Source: BP-133 sp040756995
GTDB taxonomy: Bacteria > Actinomycetota > Acidimicrobiia > IMCC26256 > BP-133
Assembly: GCA_040756995.1 (NCBI GenBank)
Contig: JBFLYK010000023.1
Coordinates: 34,842 to 98,841, forward strand
DNA: 64,000 nt
Reading direction: 5' to 3'
Shown: piece by piece, positions 34,355 through 43,719 of the stretch
Position numbering within the stretch: the stretch's first letter is position 1
Layout: each line of letters starts with the position of its first letter
The notes under the pieces: generated by a model
Told to the model about the DNA's origin: nothing
Seen by the model: the letters and a program-made list of their open reading frames with translations, nothing else
Database searches by the model: none
Translations under genes and position numbers: made by a program

Positions 34355-35343
34355 CGGGCCATCACCATCGGCCGCTCCGGTTCCGGTAGGTCGGCCAGCG
34401 CATCGAGGACGGCGCCGACCTCGATGCGGAGCAACCCCGGGTCGGGCTCGTCGGCGTGCGGCGAACCCTCCGTTCCGCACCAGAGCACCCTGTGGATCGG
34501 CCGGTCGGGCGGCGGGCCCCACCGGGTGGGCGGCGTCGGGCCGAAGAGCACGACCGACGGCGTCCCGAGCGCGGTGGCGAGATGGGCGATGCCGGTGTCG
34601 CCGCAGACAACGCGGCCGGCCCCGGCGACCAGCGCCGTCAACTGCAGGAGATCGGTGCGGCCGGCCGGAAGGATGCGACCCCGGCCGGGGTCAACGTCGG
34701 CCGGGCCACCGGAGGCGGCCCGCAGAACCGCCGCCGCCAGGTGGTCCTCGCCGGGACCGGCGGTGACGACGACCGTGCGCCCGGCCGCCGCTTCGGCCCG
34801 GGCCACGGCGGCCCAGCGCTGTGGCGGCCACCGACGGGCCGGGCTGGCCGCGCCGGGATGGAGAATCGTGGCCCCCGCCGCACCTGCCGGCAGCACCACG
34901 CCGGTCGGCGGGTCCAGCTCCAGCCGGTCCGGATCGGAGGGGATCCCGAAGGCTCCGAGGAGGCTGCACCACCGCACGACCTCATGGAGCCCGTGACCCT
35001 TCCAGGGCGGGAACCCGTCGGTCTCGGGAACGTCGGGATGGGCGTAGGCGATCAATTGCCGGGGACGGGCGGCCAGGAGCACCCTGTGGCTCTGCGGTCC
35101 ACAGCCGTGGAGGTTCACGGCGACGTCGGCGCCGTGAACCTCGGTTGGAAGCGGCGCCAGCGGTTCCACCGGAACGGTCGCGTCGACGGGACCGGCCAGC
35201 TCGGCCAGTGGAGCAAGCGGGGCCGGCGCGGCCAGGAGACGGCGATGGTCGGGAAAGGCATCGGCCAGGGCCCGCAGCGCCGGCAGGCCGGTGAGGAAGT
35301 CGCCGAGGCCGAGGGCCCGCAGGACGACCAGCGTCGGCCTCAC
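34351..35343 (-). CDS. GT9 heptosyltransferase-like glycosyltransferase
   Basis: A 330-residue GT9 protein. It starts TLVVLRALGLGDFLTGLPAL, has ILHPGAASPARRWPP and ends with VVCGDTGIAHLATALGTPSV, the ADP-heptose binding motifs of heptosyltransferases. It would transfer heptose to a surface acceptor. GTG 35343 overlaps the upstream SDR stop as GTGA. No signal peptide, so it acts at the cytosolic face. Confidence 0.88.
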   Translation of the reverse strand: MRPTLVVLRALGLGDFLTGLPALRALADAFPDHRRLLAAPAPLAPLAELAGPVDATVPVEPLAPLPTEVHGADVAVNLHGCGPQSHRVLLAARPRQLIAYAHPDVPETDGFPPWKGHGLHEVVRWCSLLGAFGIPSDPDRLELDPPTGVVLPAGAAGATILHPGAASPARRWPPQRWAAVARAEAAAGRTVVVTAGPGEDHLAAAVLRAASGGPADVDPGRGRILPAGRTDLLQLTALVAGAGRVVCGDTGIAHLATALGTPSVVLFGPTPPTRWGPPPDRPIHRVLWCGTEGSPHADEPDPGLLRIEVGAVLDALADLPEPERPMVMAR

Positions 35344-36044
35344 GGCCAGGAGGACTCCAACGAGGGGCACACGACAAGCTCCCGCACCTCGCAGCCGGGC
35401 GGCTGCTGCAGGGCGAACAGCACCGTCTGGGCGACATCCTCGGGGTTGTTGAGCTTGGCGTCGGGCGGCGGCTTGTACTGCTCGTCGCGGCCGTCGAAGA
35501 AGGCGGTGGCCATGCCGCCGGGAATCAGCAGCGTGACGCCGACCCGACCGGCCAGCTCGGCGGCCAGGGCCCGGGTGAAGCCGACGACGCCGAACTTCGA
35601 GGCGCAGTAGGCGGTCGCATCCGGGAGGGCCCTGAGTCCCAGTGTGGAGGCCACGGTCACGACCCGTCCGCCGTTGGCCTCGAGCGAGGGCAGCGCGGCC
35701 CTGATCACCGCCGCCGTCCCGAGGAGGTTCACCATCACGACCCGCTCCCACTGTTCGGCCGGAATGCGGGCCAGCGGCCCGCAGGCGTCGGTGCCGGCAC
35801 AGGCCACCACCGCCGACAGGCCGCCCGGCGCGTCGGCCGCCCGGCGGACGGCCGCCTCCGCGGCCCGGCCATCGGCGAGGTCGACCTGTTCTCCCTCGAA
35901 TCCGTCCGGGATCGGTGACCGGTCGAGGACGACCGGCGTGCCGCCGGCCTTGGCGATCGCTTCGGCGACGGCCCGACCGAGCCCGGACGATCCGCCGGTG
36001 ACGACGATACGGCCCAGGTTTTGCGACATCCGTTCAGCGTCCAC
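35340..36044 (-). CDS. SDR family oxidoreductase
   Basis: A 234-residue classical SDR: TGGSSGLGRAVA cofactor motif, CAGTD, the TVAST serine region and YCASK catalytic pair. It is not the extended-SDR epimerase HldD. Its position within the heptose operon suggests it modifies a sugar or acceptor. Start GTG 36044 has GGAGGAGG 9 bp upstream but overlaps the previous gene. ATG 36029 is an alternative that follows the stop by 4 bp. Confidence 0.85.
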   Translation of the reverse strand: MDAERMSQNLGRIVVTGGSSGLGRAVAEAIAKAGGTPVVLDRSPIPDGFEGEQVDLADGRAAEAAVRRAADAPGGLSAVVACAGTDACGPLARIPAEQWERVVMVNLLGTAAVIRAALPSLEANGGRVVTVASTLGLRALPDATAYCASKFGVVGFTRALAAELAGRVGVTLLIPGGMATAFFDGRDEQYKPPPDAKLNNPEDVAQTVLFALQQPPGCEVRELVVCPSLESSWP

Positions 36045-38082
36045 GGCGCGCAGCCTCCTCCAGGATGCGGGTCGTCGAGCGACCCTCGATGTAGGGCAGG
36101 ATCACGGTCTGGCCTCCCCAGCCGGCCACGAGTTCTGCTTCCGGCAGCGATTCGACGGTGTAGTCGCCGCCCTTGGCGAAGACGTCGGGCCGCAACCGGT
36201 CGAGCACGGCGGCTGGTGTGTCCTCGTCGAAGATGGCCACGGCGTCGACGGCTCCGAGCGCCAGGAGGACTCCGGCCCGGTCTGCCTCGGCGACCAGCGG
36301 GCGGTCGGGTCCTTTGAGACGGCGGACGGAGTCGTCGGAGTTGAGGCACACGACCAGGCAGTCGCCCAGCGCCCGGGCCGCGGCCAGCATGCGGACGTGA
36401 CCGGCGTGGAGCAGGTCGAAGCAGCCGCCGGTGGCGACCACCGTGCCACCTCGGGCCCGGACCGCCCGGATCACCGCCTCGGCCTGAGCGTTGAAGTCGC
36501 CCTCCGGACCGAGATCGGGCCCCGGCCGGAGATCGATGGTGAGACCGCGGTCGCCGGCCACGAACGCCGACGCCGACGCCACCGCTTCGGTCACGGCTTC
36601 GGAGGGCAGTGCGCCGTCAGCCAGACAGGCGGCCACCGTGGCGGCGAAACAGTCGCCCGCACCGCAGGGATCACCGCCGCTGACGGCGGGGGCCGGGACG
36701 ACGAGTGGAGCGCCGCCGCCTTCCCACAGCATCGCTCCGTCGGAGCCGAGCGTGACGGCGATGCCGGCGGCCTGCCAGCGTCGGCCCAGTGTGGCCGCCC
36801 GGGCGGCGAGGGCCGGCAGACCGTTCCCCTCGACCCCGGGAGCGAAGCGCTCCGCCTCGGCGCGGTTCGGTGTGGCCAGCCGGACACCGGGCACGGGTTC
36901 CGGCCCCCGGGGATGGGGGTCCCACACCAGCGGGACCCGCAGGTCGGTGAGCAGCCGGCGGAGGCCGGCGTCGCGGCTGAGGCCCCGGCCGTAATCCGAG
37001 ACCAGGACGACCGCCGCGCCGTGCAGCGCCCGGCGGGCGGCGTCGGTGAGCGGGCCGGTGAGGGCCGGTGGACCGCCATGGTCGAGGCGCAGGAGAGGAC
37101 GGCCGCCGGTGGTCACCCTCACCTTCTCCGGTGTCGGTCCCTCCAGGCCGAGGTCGATGACTTCGACTCCGGCGTCATCGAGCCGCGCCGCCACCTCCCG
37201 GCCGGCGGCGTCGTCGCCGAGCGCGGTGACGAACACGACCGGCTGCCGGCGGGCGGCCAGTGTCGCGGCGAGGGCTGCGCCGCCCGGTCGGGCCCGGCGG
37301 CTCGGCGCGTCCACGACCGGAACCGGCGCGTCGGGACAGAGCCGTTCGACGGCGCCTTCGAGGTCACAGTCGAGCAGCGCGTCTCCGACCACCACGACCG
37401 GCCCCCGGCGGACGGGCCGGCGGGAGGTCTCGGCCGGAGCAGCCGCCGGGTGCGCCGCTGCCGCCGTGGTGGCCCCCTCCGGCGCGACCGGGCCTCCGGC
37501 CAGGGCGCGTTCGAACGCCGCGCACAGCAGGTGGACGGCGATCTGGTGCACCTCCTGCGTGGTGGCGGTGGCGGCGTCGACGCACAGGGCGTCGTCGGCC
37601 GCCGCCTGCAGCGGATTGGGGGCCGGACCGGTCAGAGCCCACACGATGAGCCCCTGCTCCCGGGCGGCGGCCACGGCGGCGAGGACGTTGGGACTGCGGC
37701 CCGAGGTCGACAGCGCCACCAGTACGTCACCCGGTCGCCCGTGGGCCCTGACCTGACGGGCGAATGATTCGTCATAGCCGTAGTCGTTGGCGATGGCGGT
37801 CAGGCTCGACGACTCGGCATGGAGGGCGATGGCCGAAAACGGCGGCCGGTCGTCGCGGTAGCGACCGACCAGTTCGCTGGTCAGGTGCTGGGCCTGCGCC
37901 GCGCTGCCTCCGTTGCCCACCGCCAGCAGTCGCCCTCCGGCGGCCAGCACCGCCGCCAGCCTGCGGCCCCAGCCGTCGAGACGCTCGACGTCGGCGGCGA
38001 GCGCCGCCAGCGGCGCCCGCAGCGCGGCGAGGTGGTCATGGCCGTGAGGCACCGGCGTGCCCCGTTCGGATGGGGCCGTCAT
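36034..38082 (-). CDS. gmhA-hldE: trifunctional heptose enzyme: GmhA isomerase + HldE kinase + HldE nucleotidyltransferase
   Basis: A 682-residue fusion. Residues 1-195 are a SIS-fold sedoheptulose-7-phosphate isomerase (GNGGSAAQAQH 56-66, STSGRSPN 125-132, QEVHQ 176-180). Residues 228-515 are an RfaE/HldE ribokinase-type kinase (GAGD 474-477). Residues 545-682 are a nucleotidyltransferase with HxGH at 559-562. Together they cover three of the four steps to NDP-heptose. The fourth, GmhB, is in the GT2 fusion upstream. ATG 38082 overlaps the GT9 stop by ATGA. GmhA is normally a separate protein, so the fusion is unusual. Confidence 0.9.
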   Translation of the reverse strand: MTAPSERGTPVPHGHDHLAALRAPLAALAADVERLDGWGRRLAAVLAAGGRLLAVGNGGSAAQAQHLTSELVGRYRDDRPPFSAIALHAESSSLTAIANDYGYDESFARQVRAHGRPGDVLVALSTSGRSPNVLAAVAAAREQGLIVWALTGPAPNPLQAAADDALCVDAATATTQEVHQIAVHLLCAAFERALAGGPVAPEGATTAAAAHPAAAPAETSRRPVRRGPVVVVGDALLDCDLEGAVERLCPDAPVPVVDAPSRRARPGGAALAATLAARRQPVVFVTALGDDAAGREVAARLDDAGVEVIDLGLEGPTPEKVRVTTGGRPLLRLDHGGPPALTGPLTDAARRALHGAAVVLVSDYGRGLSRDAGLRRLLTDLRVPLVWDPHPRGPEPVPGVRLATPNRAEAERFAPGVEGNGLPALAARAATLGRRWQAAGIAVTLGSDGAMLWEGGGAPLVVPAPAVSGGDPCGAGDCFAATVAACLADGALPSEAVTEAVASASAFVAGDRGLTIDLRPGPDLGPEGDFNAQAEAVIRAVRARGGTVVATGGCFDLLHAGHVRMLAAARALGDCLVVCLNSDDSVRRLKGPDRPLVAEADRAGVLLALGAVDAVAIFDEDTPAAVLDRLRPDVFAKGGDYTVESLPEAELVAGWGGQTVILPYIEGRSTTRILEEAARRGR

Positions 38083-39149
38083 GCGGACAGCACCTCCTTC
38101 ACGGCCGACGGACGGGTCTCTCCGACGCCGAGGACGCCGAGGACGTCGAGGGCGCGCCGTACGTCGTCGACCGAAACCGTGGCCAGGCAAGGATGTCCGG
38201 CCACCGGGCAGACACGGGCCCGGCAGCCGGCGCAGCTGATGTCCTGCCGGCCGAGCAGCACGTGAGGGACACCCCAGGGTCGCCACCGCACCGCGGGAAC
38301 CGTCGGCGCGAACAGCGACACCACCGGCGTGCCGACGGCGGCGGCGAGATGGGCGGGGCCGGTGTTGCCCACGACCACCGCCGCCGCTTCTGCCAGCACC
38401 CGGGCCAGGCCGGCCAGATCGAGACGGCCACCCAGATCGGTGACACCCGGGCGGGACGGACCGGCGACGGCCCGGGTGAGCGGCTCCTCCCCCGGACCGC
38501 CGGTCACCAGCACCTCCCGGCCGGCGCCGGCCAGAGCGTCGACGAGGTCGGCCCAGCGGTCGGGCGTCCAGGTCCGCGCCGGCACGGTTGCACCGGGATG
38601 GACCGCCACGGGCGCGGGATTCCGCCGCTGTCCCGCAGTCCCCTCCCGCCGGACCGCCAGGCGCCCGGCGTCGCCCGGCGGCAGCCGATACCCCAGTGTG
38701 CCCACCGTCGACAGCGCCCGTTCGACCTCGTGGATGTCGTCGGGGACGCGGTGACGGATGTCGAGCAGCGAACCGGGATAGTCCTCGCTGACGGCGGCCA
38801 CCACCGGCACGCCGGCCATCCGCAGCAGCAGCGCCATCGGAAGCGGACTCTGGTGAAAGGACGTGAGGATCACCGCCTGATCGAGCCGCAGCTCCGCCAA
38901 CCGGTCGACGAGACCGAGCACCGCCACCCGGTCCACCGGCTCAGGGTCGGCGTCGATCCACGGCGCCTCGGCCACGAGCACCTCGTCGACGCCGGGTAAC
39001 AGCGCGGCGGCGCCGCGGCCCCGCCGGCCGGCCAGGAACGTCACGCGACGGGCGCCGGCGGCAACGGCCCGGACGGCGGGACCGGCCAGCAGCACGTCGC
39101 CCAGGTTGTCGAGGCGGACGACGAGGACGTGGGGGCGCGCCGCGGTCAT
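38079..39149 (-). CDS. GT9 heptosyltransferase-like glycosyltransferase
   Basis: A 356-residue GT9 protein. The N-terminus VLVVRLDNLGDVLLAGPAV and the C-terminal VVVGNTGPAHLAAAVGTPVV are GT9 heptosyltransferase motifs. A late CAGCRARVCPVAGHPC cluster is typical of a subset of GT9. ATG 39149 overlaps the GT2-GmhB stop by ATGA. The second GT9 of the operon probably adds heptose to a distinct acceptor. Confidence 0.9.
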   Translation of the reverse strand: MTAARPHVLVVRLDNLGDVLLAGPAVRAVAAGARRVTFLAGRRGRGAAALLPGVDEVLVAEAPWIDADPEPVDRVAVLGLVDRLAELRLDQAVILTSFHQSPLPMALLLRMAGVPVVAAVSEDYPGSLLDIRHRVPDDIHEVERALSTVGTLGYRLPPGDAGRLAVRREGTAGQRRNPAPVAVHPGATVPARTWTPDRWADLVDALAGAGREVLVTGGPGEEPLTRAVAGPSRPGVTDLGGRLDLAGLARVLAEAAAVVVGNTGPAHLAAAVGTPVVSLFAPTVPAVRWRPWGVPHVLLGRQDISCAGCRARVCPVAGHPCLATVSVDDVRRALDVLGVLGVGETRPSAVKEVLSA

Positions 39150-40681
39150 TGGCATCCCAGCAACCGGTTGACGGCGTCGCCCAGGTCGGTGCTCACCTCG
39201 GGCGCGGCGGCGATCTCCTCGGGGCGGGTCACCGGAGTGGGGACGAGGATGCCCCGGGCGCCACAGGCGCGGGCGGCGTCCACATCGGCGCCGATGTCGC
39301 CGACCACGGCGCAACGCTGCGGCGCCACACCGAGCGCCGCCGCCGCCCGCAACACCAGGCCGGGCGCCGGTTTGCGGCACGGGCAGCCGTCCTCGGGGCC
39401 GTGGTAGCAGACGAACCAGGGGCCGATAGGGCCGAGGAGCTCCTCGATCCGGCGATTGACCGCTTCGACCGCCGCCGGCGTGAGGAGGCCCCGTCCCACG
39501 CCCGACTGGTTGGAGATCATGGCCAAGGGCACCCCGGCGGCGCGCAGACGGTCGAGCGCCGCCCGCGCCCCGGGCATCGGAACGACGCGGTCCGGATCGC
39601 CGTTGTAGGGGACGTCGCGCACGAGCGTGCCGTCGCGGTCGAGCAGGACCGCCGCCGGCCGCGCCGGCGGGGTGGGTCGGGCGGCCGGCCCGCCGTGGCG
39701 GAGCAGACGCGGCAGACGGAGCAGGCCGGCGAGCGTGTGCCACGTGGCGGCCGCCGGCAGCACGGCGCTGGTGATGACCATGGTGGCGACCTCGTCGGCC
39801 GTGCGGGGGCCCGGGGCGATGCGAGCCCAGGCGAACTCGGCGGTGCCCGCCGCCCAGGCCGCCGCTCCGGCCATGAACACCCGGCGCCCCCCGCGGCTGC
39901 CCCGGGCGACGGCGGCGGCACCGCCGCCCAGCGCCACCATCCCCGCCGCCGTGACGGCCAGATGCCGAGCGCGGCGTCCCGCCGGCACTCCGGCCGCCGC
40001 TCGCCAGCCGCGGCCGTGCCGCGCCAGCATGAACACGTCGTCGGCATTGCCCCGCTGGAGCCGCACGCTGACCCAGCGGTCGGCGGGGCGAACCGGGTGG
40101 AGCACTTCACGGCGGCCGGTTTCGATCCGTCCGCCGGCCCGCACGACGCGGAGCCCGAGGTCGGCGTCCTCCCGGTAGGCCCGGGGAAAGCGCTCGTCGA
40201 ATCCGCCGACGGCTTTCAGGACCTCACGGCGGTAGGCCATGTCGGCGGTCGCCCAGCGGGCCCGCTCCAGTCCGGCGACGTTGCGCTCCCAGTCGGTCGG
40301 CGGGCGGTTCTCGGGGACCGGGACGCGGATGCGGCCCTGGCTGGCGGCCACGTCGGCGACGGCGGAGAGATCGGCCAGGAGGTCGGCGAACCACCCGGTG
40401 GGCAGGACGACGTCGTCGTCGACGAAGGCCACCCATTCCGAATCCGTGCACCGCCAACCCGCGTTGCGGGCCGCGGCCGGCCCCCGACCGCCGCTGGTGA
40501 TCACGCTGAGATCGAGGCCTGAGGCCGAGGGAGGGAGCGGCAACGGTCCTTCTGCCGCCCGCCGGTCGTCGACGACGACGATCGGGCCGGGCACCACGGT
40601 CTGCGCCGCCAGTGAATCGAGCAGGACGGCGAGGCTGTCGCGCCCGACGGTGGGGACGACGATCGTGACGCCCGTGGTCAT
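39146..40681 (-). CDS. GT2 glycosyltransferase fused to GmhB heptose bisphosphate phosphatase
   Basis: A 511-residue fusion. Residues 1-230 are a GT2 fold (VVVDDR, FVDDDVVLP with the DxD-type metal site at 88-90, EDADLGLR at 171-178). Hydrophobic stretches (about 240-260, 268-285) may anchor it. Residues 345-511 are a HAD phosphatase of GmhB type: LLDRDGTLVRDVPYN (nucleophile Asp348), ISNQSGVGRG, the zinc loop PEDGCPCRKPAP and GDIGADVDAA. GmhB dephosphorylates heptose 1,7-bisphosphate. It completes the set with the trifunctional gene. ATG 40681 overlaps the upstream stop. Confidence 0.9.
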   Translation of the reverse strand: MTTGVTIVVPTVGRDSLAVLLDSLAAQTVVPGPIVVVDDRRAAEGPLPLPPSASGLDLSVITSGGRGPAAARNAGWRCTDSEWVAFVDDDVVLPTGWFADLLADLSAVADVAASQGRIRVPVPENRPPTDWERNVAGLERARWATADMAYRREVLKAVGGFDERFPRAYREDADLGLRVVRAGGRIETGRREVLHPVRPADRWVSVRLQRGNADDVFMLARHGRGWRAAAGVPAGRRARHLAVTAAGMVALGGGAAAVARGSRGGRRVFMAGAAAWAAGTAEFAWARIAPGPRTADEVATMVITSAVLPAAATWHTLAGLLRLPRLLRHGGPAARPTPPARPAAVLLDRDGTLVRDVPYNGDPDRVVPMPGARAALDRLRAAGVPLAMISNQSGVGRGLLTPAAVEAVNRRIEELLGPIGPWFVCYHGPEDGCPCRKPAPGLVLRAAAALGVAPQRCAVVGDIGADVDAARACGARGILVPTPVTRPEEIAAAPEVSTDLGDAVNRLLGCQ

Positions 40682-42324
40682 GATCCCTTCGTGCCGGGCC
40701 GCCGGCGGACCAGGAACGGACCGATGGCCAGCGCGTCGACCGGCGCTGATCCGAAGCACTCGAGGGCGTCGCGGGGATCGTCGACCATCGGCCGTCCGGC
40801 GGTGTTGAGGCTGGTGTTCACCACCACCGGAATGCCGGTCCGCCGCTCGACGGCCTCCAGCACCCGGGCCATCAGCGGCTCGTCGGCCCGATCGACGGTC
40901 TGGATCCGGGCCGTGCCGTCGACGTGGACGACGGCCGGGATCCGGTCCTTCCACTGCGGACGCACGTGGTGGGTGAACAGCATGTAGGGACTCGGCAGGG
41001 GCCCGTCGAAGATCTCCGCCGCCCGTTCGGCGAGCACCATCGGCGCCACCGGGCGGAACTGCTCGCGGCCCTTGATGTCGTTGAGCCGGCTCAGGTTGGC
41101 GGCGTCGGACGCCGCGGCCAGGAGGCTGCGGTGGCCCAGCGCCCGGGGGCCGTACTCGCTGCGGCCCTGGAACCAGGCCACCACTCCCCCGGCGGCGATG
41201 ACCTCGGCTGCCGCTTCGGCGATGTCGGGCGGCCGATCGTGGCCGATGGCGGCGACCTCCAGCCAGGCGGCGAGGTCCTCGTCGCTCCATTCGCGGCCGA
41301 GGGCGGCCGTGGCCATCGCCTGCGTGTCGTCGCCGAGGCCCCGGGCACACCACAGGGCCCCGCCGAGGGCGGTGCCGGCGTCGCCGGCGGCCGGTTGCGC
41401 CCAGATGGTGTCGAACGGACCTTCGGCGGCGAGGCGGGAGTTCGCCACGCAGTTGAGCGCCACACCACCAGCCAATGTGAGCGCGCTGTCGCCGGTCTGG
41501 TCGTGGAGCCATCGGGCGAGGTCGAGCAACACCTCCTCCAGCCGGCGCTGGACGCTGGCGGCGAGATCGGCGTGCTCGGGCAGGATCGGCTCGCCCTTTC
41601 GCCGTTCCTTCACGAAGCCTCCCCACTCGATCGGCTCCACCCGGAAGCCGCCGGCGCCGTCGGCGGTGACGGCGCGGCGCAACTCGGGGAGGAACGCCGG
41701 AGTGCCATACGACGCCAGTGCCATCACCTTGTATTCGTCGGAGCTGCGCCGGAATCCGAGGTGGGCGGTGGCCTCCTCGTAGAAGAGGCCGAGGGAGTGC
41801 GGCAGGTGCTGGGCGGCCAGCACGGTGATCTCCCCGTCCTCGCAATGACCGGCGAGGTGCGACGCGATCTCGCCGCGGCCGTCGAGCACCAGCACACTGC
41901 TCGTCGGCAGCGGCGCGGCCAGGGCCGCCGAGGCGGCGTGGGCGACATGGTGGGGCACGAAGCGCACCACGGCCGGATCCAATCCCGGGAGCGCGCTGCG
42001 GAGGAAGAGCGGCGACCGCTCGGCGTACAGCGTCCGGAGGGCGTCCCAGTCGTTGCCCGTCAGGTCCGGGCCCGGCGGCGGGGCGAGGTGAGGATCGAAG
42101 GAGTAGGCCACGGCGTCGAGGTCCTCGGGAGCGAGGCCGGCCCGCTCCAGGCACCAGGCCGCCGACTGCTCGGGAAGCTCCCACGCCGCGAACGGCACGG
42201 GGGGCTTGCCGTGCTTGCGGCGGCTGAAGCGCTCCTCCTCGGCGGCGGCGACGATCTCGCCGTCGACGACCAGCGCCGCGGCGGGATCATGGAAAATGGC
42301 GTTGATTCCCAGGACTCGACTCAT
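40678..42324 (-). CDS. NodU/CmcH family carbamoyltransferase
   Basis: A 548-residue protein. The N-terminal ATPase-like domain begins VLGINAIFHDPAAALV, with EEERFSRRKHG and VPHHVAHAASA. The C-terminal domain carries RSEYGPRALGHRS and NTSLNTAGRP. The family uses carbamoyl phosphate and ATP to O-carbamoylate sugars. In this operon the likely acceptor is a heptose or another sugar of the glycan, by analogy with 7-O-carbamoyl heptose in Pseudomonas LPS. Starts ATG 42324, 30 bp after the ugd stop. Confidence 0.88.
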   Translation of the reverse strand: MSRVLGINAIFHDPAAALVVDGEIVAAAEEERFSRRKHGKPPVPFAAWELPEQSAAWCLERAGLAPEDLDAVAYSFDPHLAPPPGPDLTGNDWDALRTLYAERSPLFLRSALPGLDPAVVRFVPHHVAHAASAALAAPLPTSSVLVLDGRGEIASHLAGHCEDGEITVLAAQHLPHSLGLFYEEATAHLGFRRSSDEYKVMALASYGTPAFLPELRRAVTADGAGGFRVEPIEWGGFVKERRKGEPILPEHADLAASVQRRLEEVLLDLARWLHDQTGDSALTLAGGVALNCVANSRLAAEGPFDTIWAQPAAGDAGTALGGALWCARGLGDDTQAMATAALGREWSDEDLAAWLEVAAIGHDRPPDIAEAAAEVIAAGGVVAWFQGRSEYGPRALGHRSLLAAASDAANLSRLNDIKGREQFRPVAPMVLAERAAEIFDGPLPSPYMLFTHHVRPQWKDRIPAVVHVDGTARIQTVDRADEPLMARVLEAVERRTGIPVVVNTSLNTAGRPMVDDPRDALECFGSAPVDALAIGPFLVRRRPGTKGS

Positions 42325-42354
42325 CGCGCGGACCGCTTCCCGACCGGAGACCGG

Positions 42355-43719
42355 TCAAAACACAGCAAGAGAATTTTCTTCCTGCAACTGCAGTGTCGAC
42401 GGCCGCCCGACACCCTCGTAGGCGAAGCCGGCCAGCGCCGCGGCGTCGAGCAGGTTCCGGGCGTCGACCACGACCGGGCGGCACAGCAGGGCGCGGATGC
42501 GGCGAAAGTCGGCCCGGCGGAACTCTGGCCACTCGGTGAGCACGGCCAGGACGTCGGCACCGGTACAGGGCGCGTAGAGGTTTCCCATCACCACGAGGCG
42601 CGAGAAGCGGTCACCGGGCACCGAATCGACGGCCGGGTCGTAGGCCCGCACCGCCGCTCCTTCGTCGAGCAGCCGCCCGACCACCGCCAGCGCCGGAGAG
42701 TCGCGGGTGTCGTCGGTCCCGGCTTTGAAGGCCAGGCCCCACACCGCCACCCGGGCGCCGGCCAGACTTCCGCCGGCCGCCCGGCGGATCTTGGCGACGA
42801 TGCGCTCGCGCTGGTGCTCGTTGCGTTCGATCACCGCCCGCAGGATTCCGAACTCGCAACCCAGCGAGTCGGCGCTGGCCAGCAACGCGGCGGCGTCCTT
42901 GGGCAGGCACGGCCCGCCGTATCCCGGACCGGGGCCCAGGAACTGCGGCCCGATCCTGGGGTCGAGACCGACGCCGGCGGTCACCTCCTCCACGTCGGCG
43001 TCGACCGCTTCGCACAGCTCGGACAAGGCGTTGACAAAGGAGATCTTCGTGGCCAGCAAGGCGTTCGAGGCGTACTTGACCAGCTCCGCCGAGGCGCAAT
43101 CGGTCACGAGAACCGGCGCGTCGAGGCCGCGGTAGAGCTCGAGGATCACCGGCGCATCGTTCCGGTCGTCGCAACCGACGACGATGCGGTGCGGATGGAG
43201 GAAGTCGTGCACCGCGTCGCCCTCCCGGAGGAACTCCGGGTTGCAGGCCACGGCGAAGTGGCCGCCGGCCGCGCCGGCCTGCTCGAGGAGCCGCCGGACG
43301 ATCCGGGTCGAGCCCACCGGCAGCGTCGACTTGTTGACGACCGTCGTCCCCGGAGCGAGCACCGGCCCGATGGCGTCCACGGCCGCTACCAGCGCCGACA
43401 GATCGGCGCTCCCGTCCGCCGCCGGCGGCGACGGGACGCAGACGAAGACGACGTCGGCATTGCGGGCGGCCGTCGCCGCGCCCAGGTCGAACCGCAGGCG
43501 TCCGGCCTCGAGGCCCTGCGCCACAAGGGCTTCGAGCCCCTCCTCCCGGATGGGTACCTCCCCCCGGGCGAGGCGACGCAGCTTCTCCTCGTCGATGTCG
43601 GCGCAGGTGACGTCGTGGCCGAGATGCGCCAGACAGGCGGCGGTGGTGAGGCCGACATAACCGGCCCCGATGACACCGATCCGCCTCCGGGGGGAACCGG
43701 CCGGGACGGGCGCGGTCAC
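42355..43719 (-). CDS. ugd: UDP-glucose 6-dehydrogenase family protein
   Basis: A 454-residue nucleotide-sugar dehydrogenase. N-terminal Rossmann IGVIGAGYVGLTTAACLA, then STLPVGST, NPEFLREGDAV, Lys225 in SNALLATK and the catalytic Cys271 in GPGYGGPCLPKD. It oxidises UDP-glucose to UDP-glucuronate, or a close relative, so it supplies an acidic sugar to the glycan. GTG 43719 overlaps the GT4 stop as GTGA. Confidence 0.93.
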   Translation of the reverse strand: MTAPVPAGSPRRRIGVIGAGYVGLTTAACLAHLGHDVTCADIDEEKLRRLARGEVPIREEGLEALVAQGLEAGRLRFDLGAATAARNADVVFVCVPSPPAADGSADLSALVAAVDAIGPVLAPGTTVVNKSTLPVGSTRIVRRLLEQAGAAGGHFAVACNPEFLREGDAVHDFLHPHRIVVGCDDRNDAPVILELYRGLDAPVLVTDCASAELVKYASNALLATKISFVNALSELCEAVDADVEEVTAGVGLDPRIGPQFLGPGPGYGGPCLPKDAAALLASADSLGCEFGILRAVIERNEHQRERIVAKIRRAAGGSLAGARVAVWGLAFKAGTDDTRDSPALAVVGRLLDEGAAVRAYDPAVDSVPGDRFSRLVVMGNLYAPCTGADVLAVLTEWPEFRRADFRRIRALLCRPVVVDARNLLDAAALAGFAYEGVGRPSTLQLQEENSLAVF

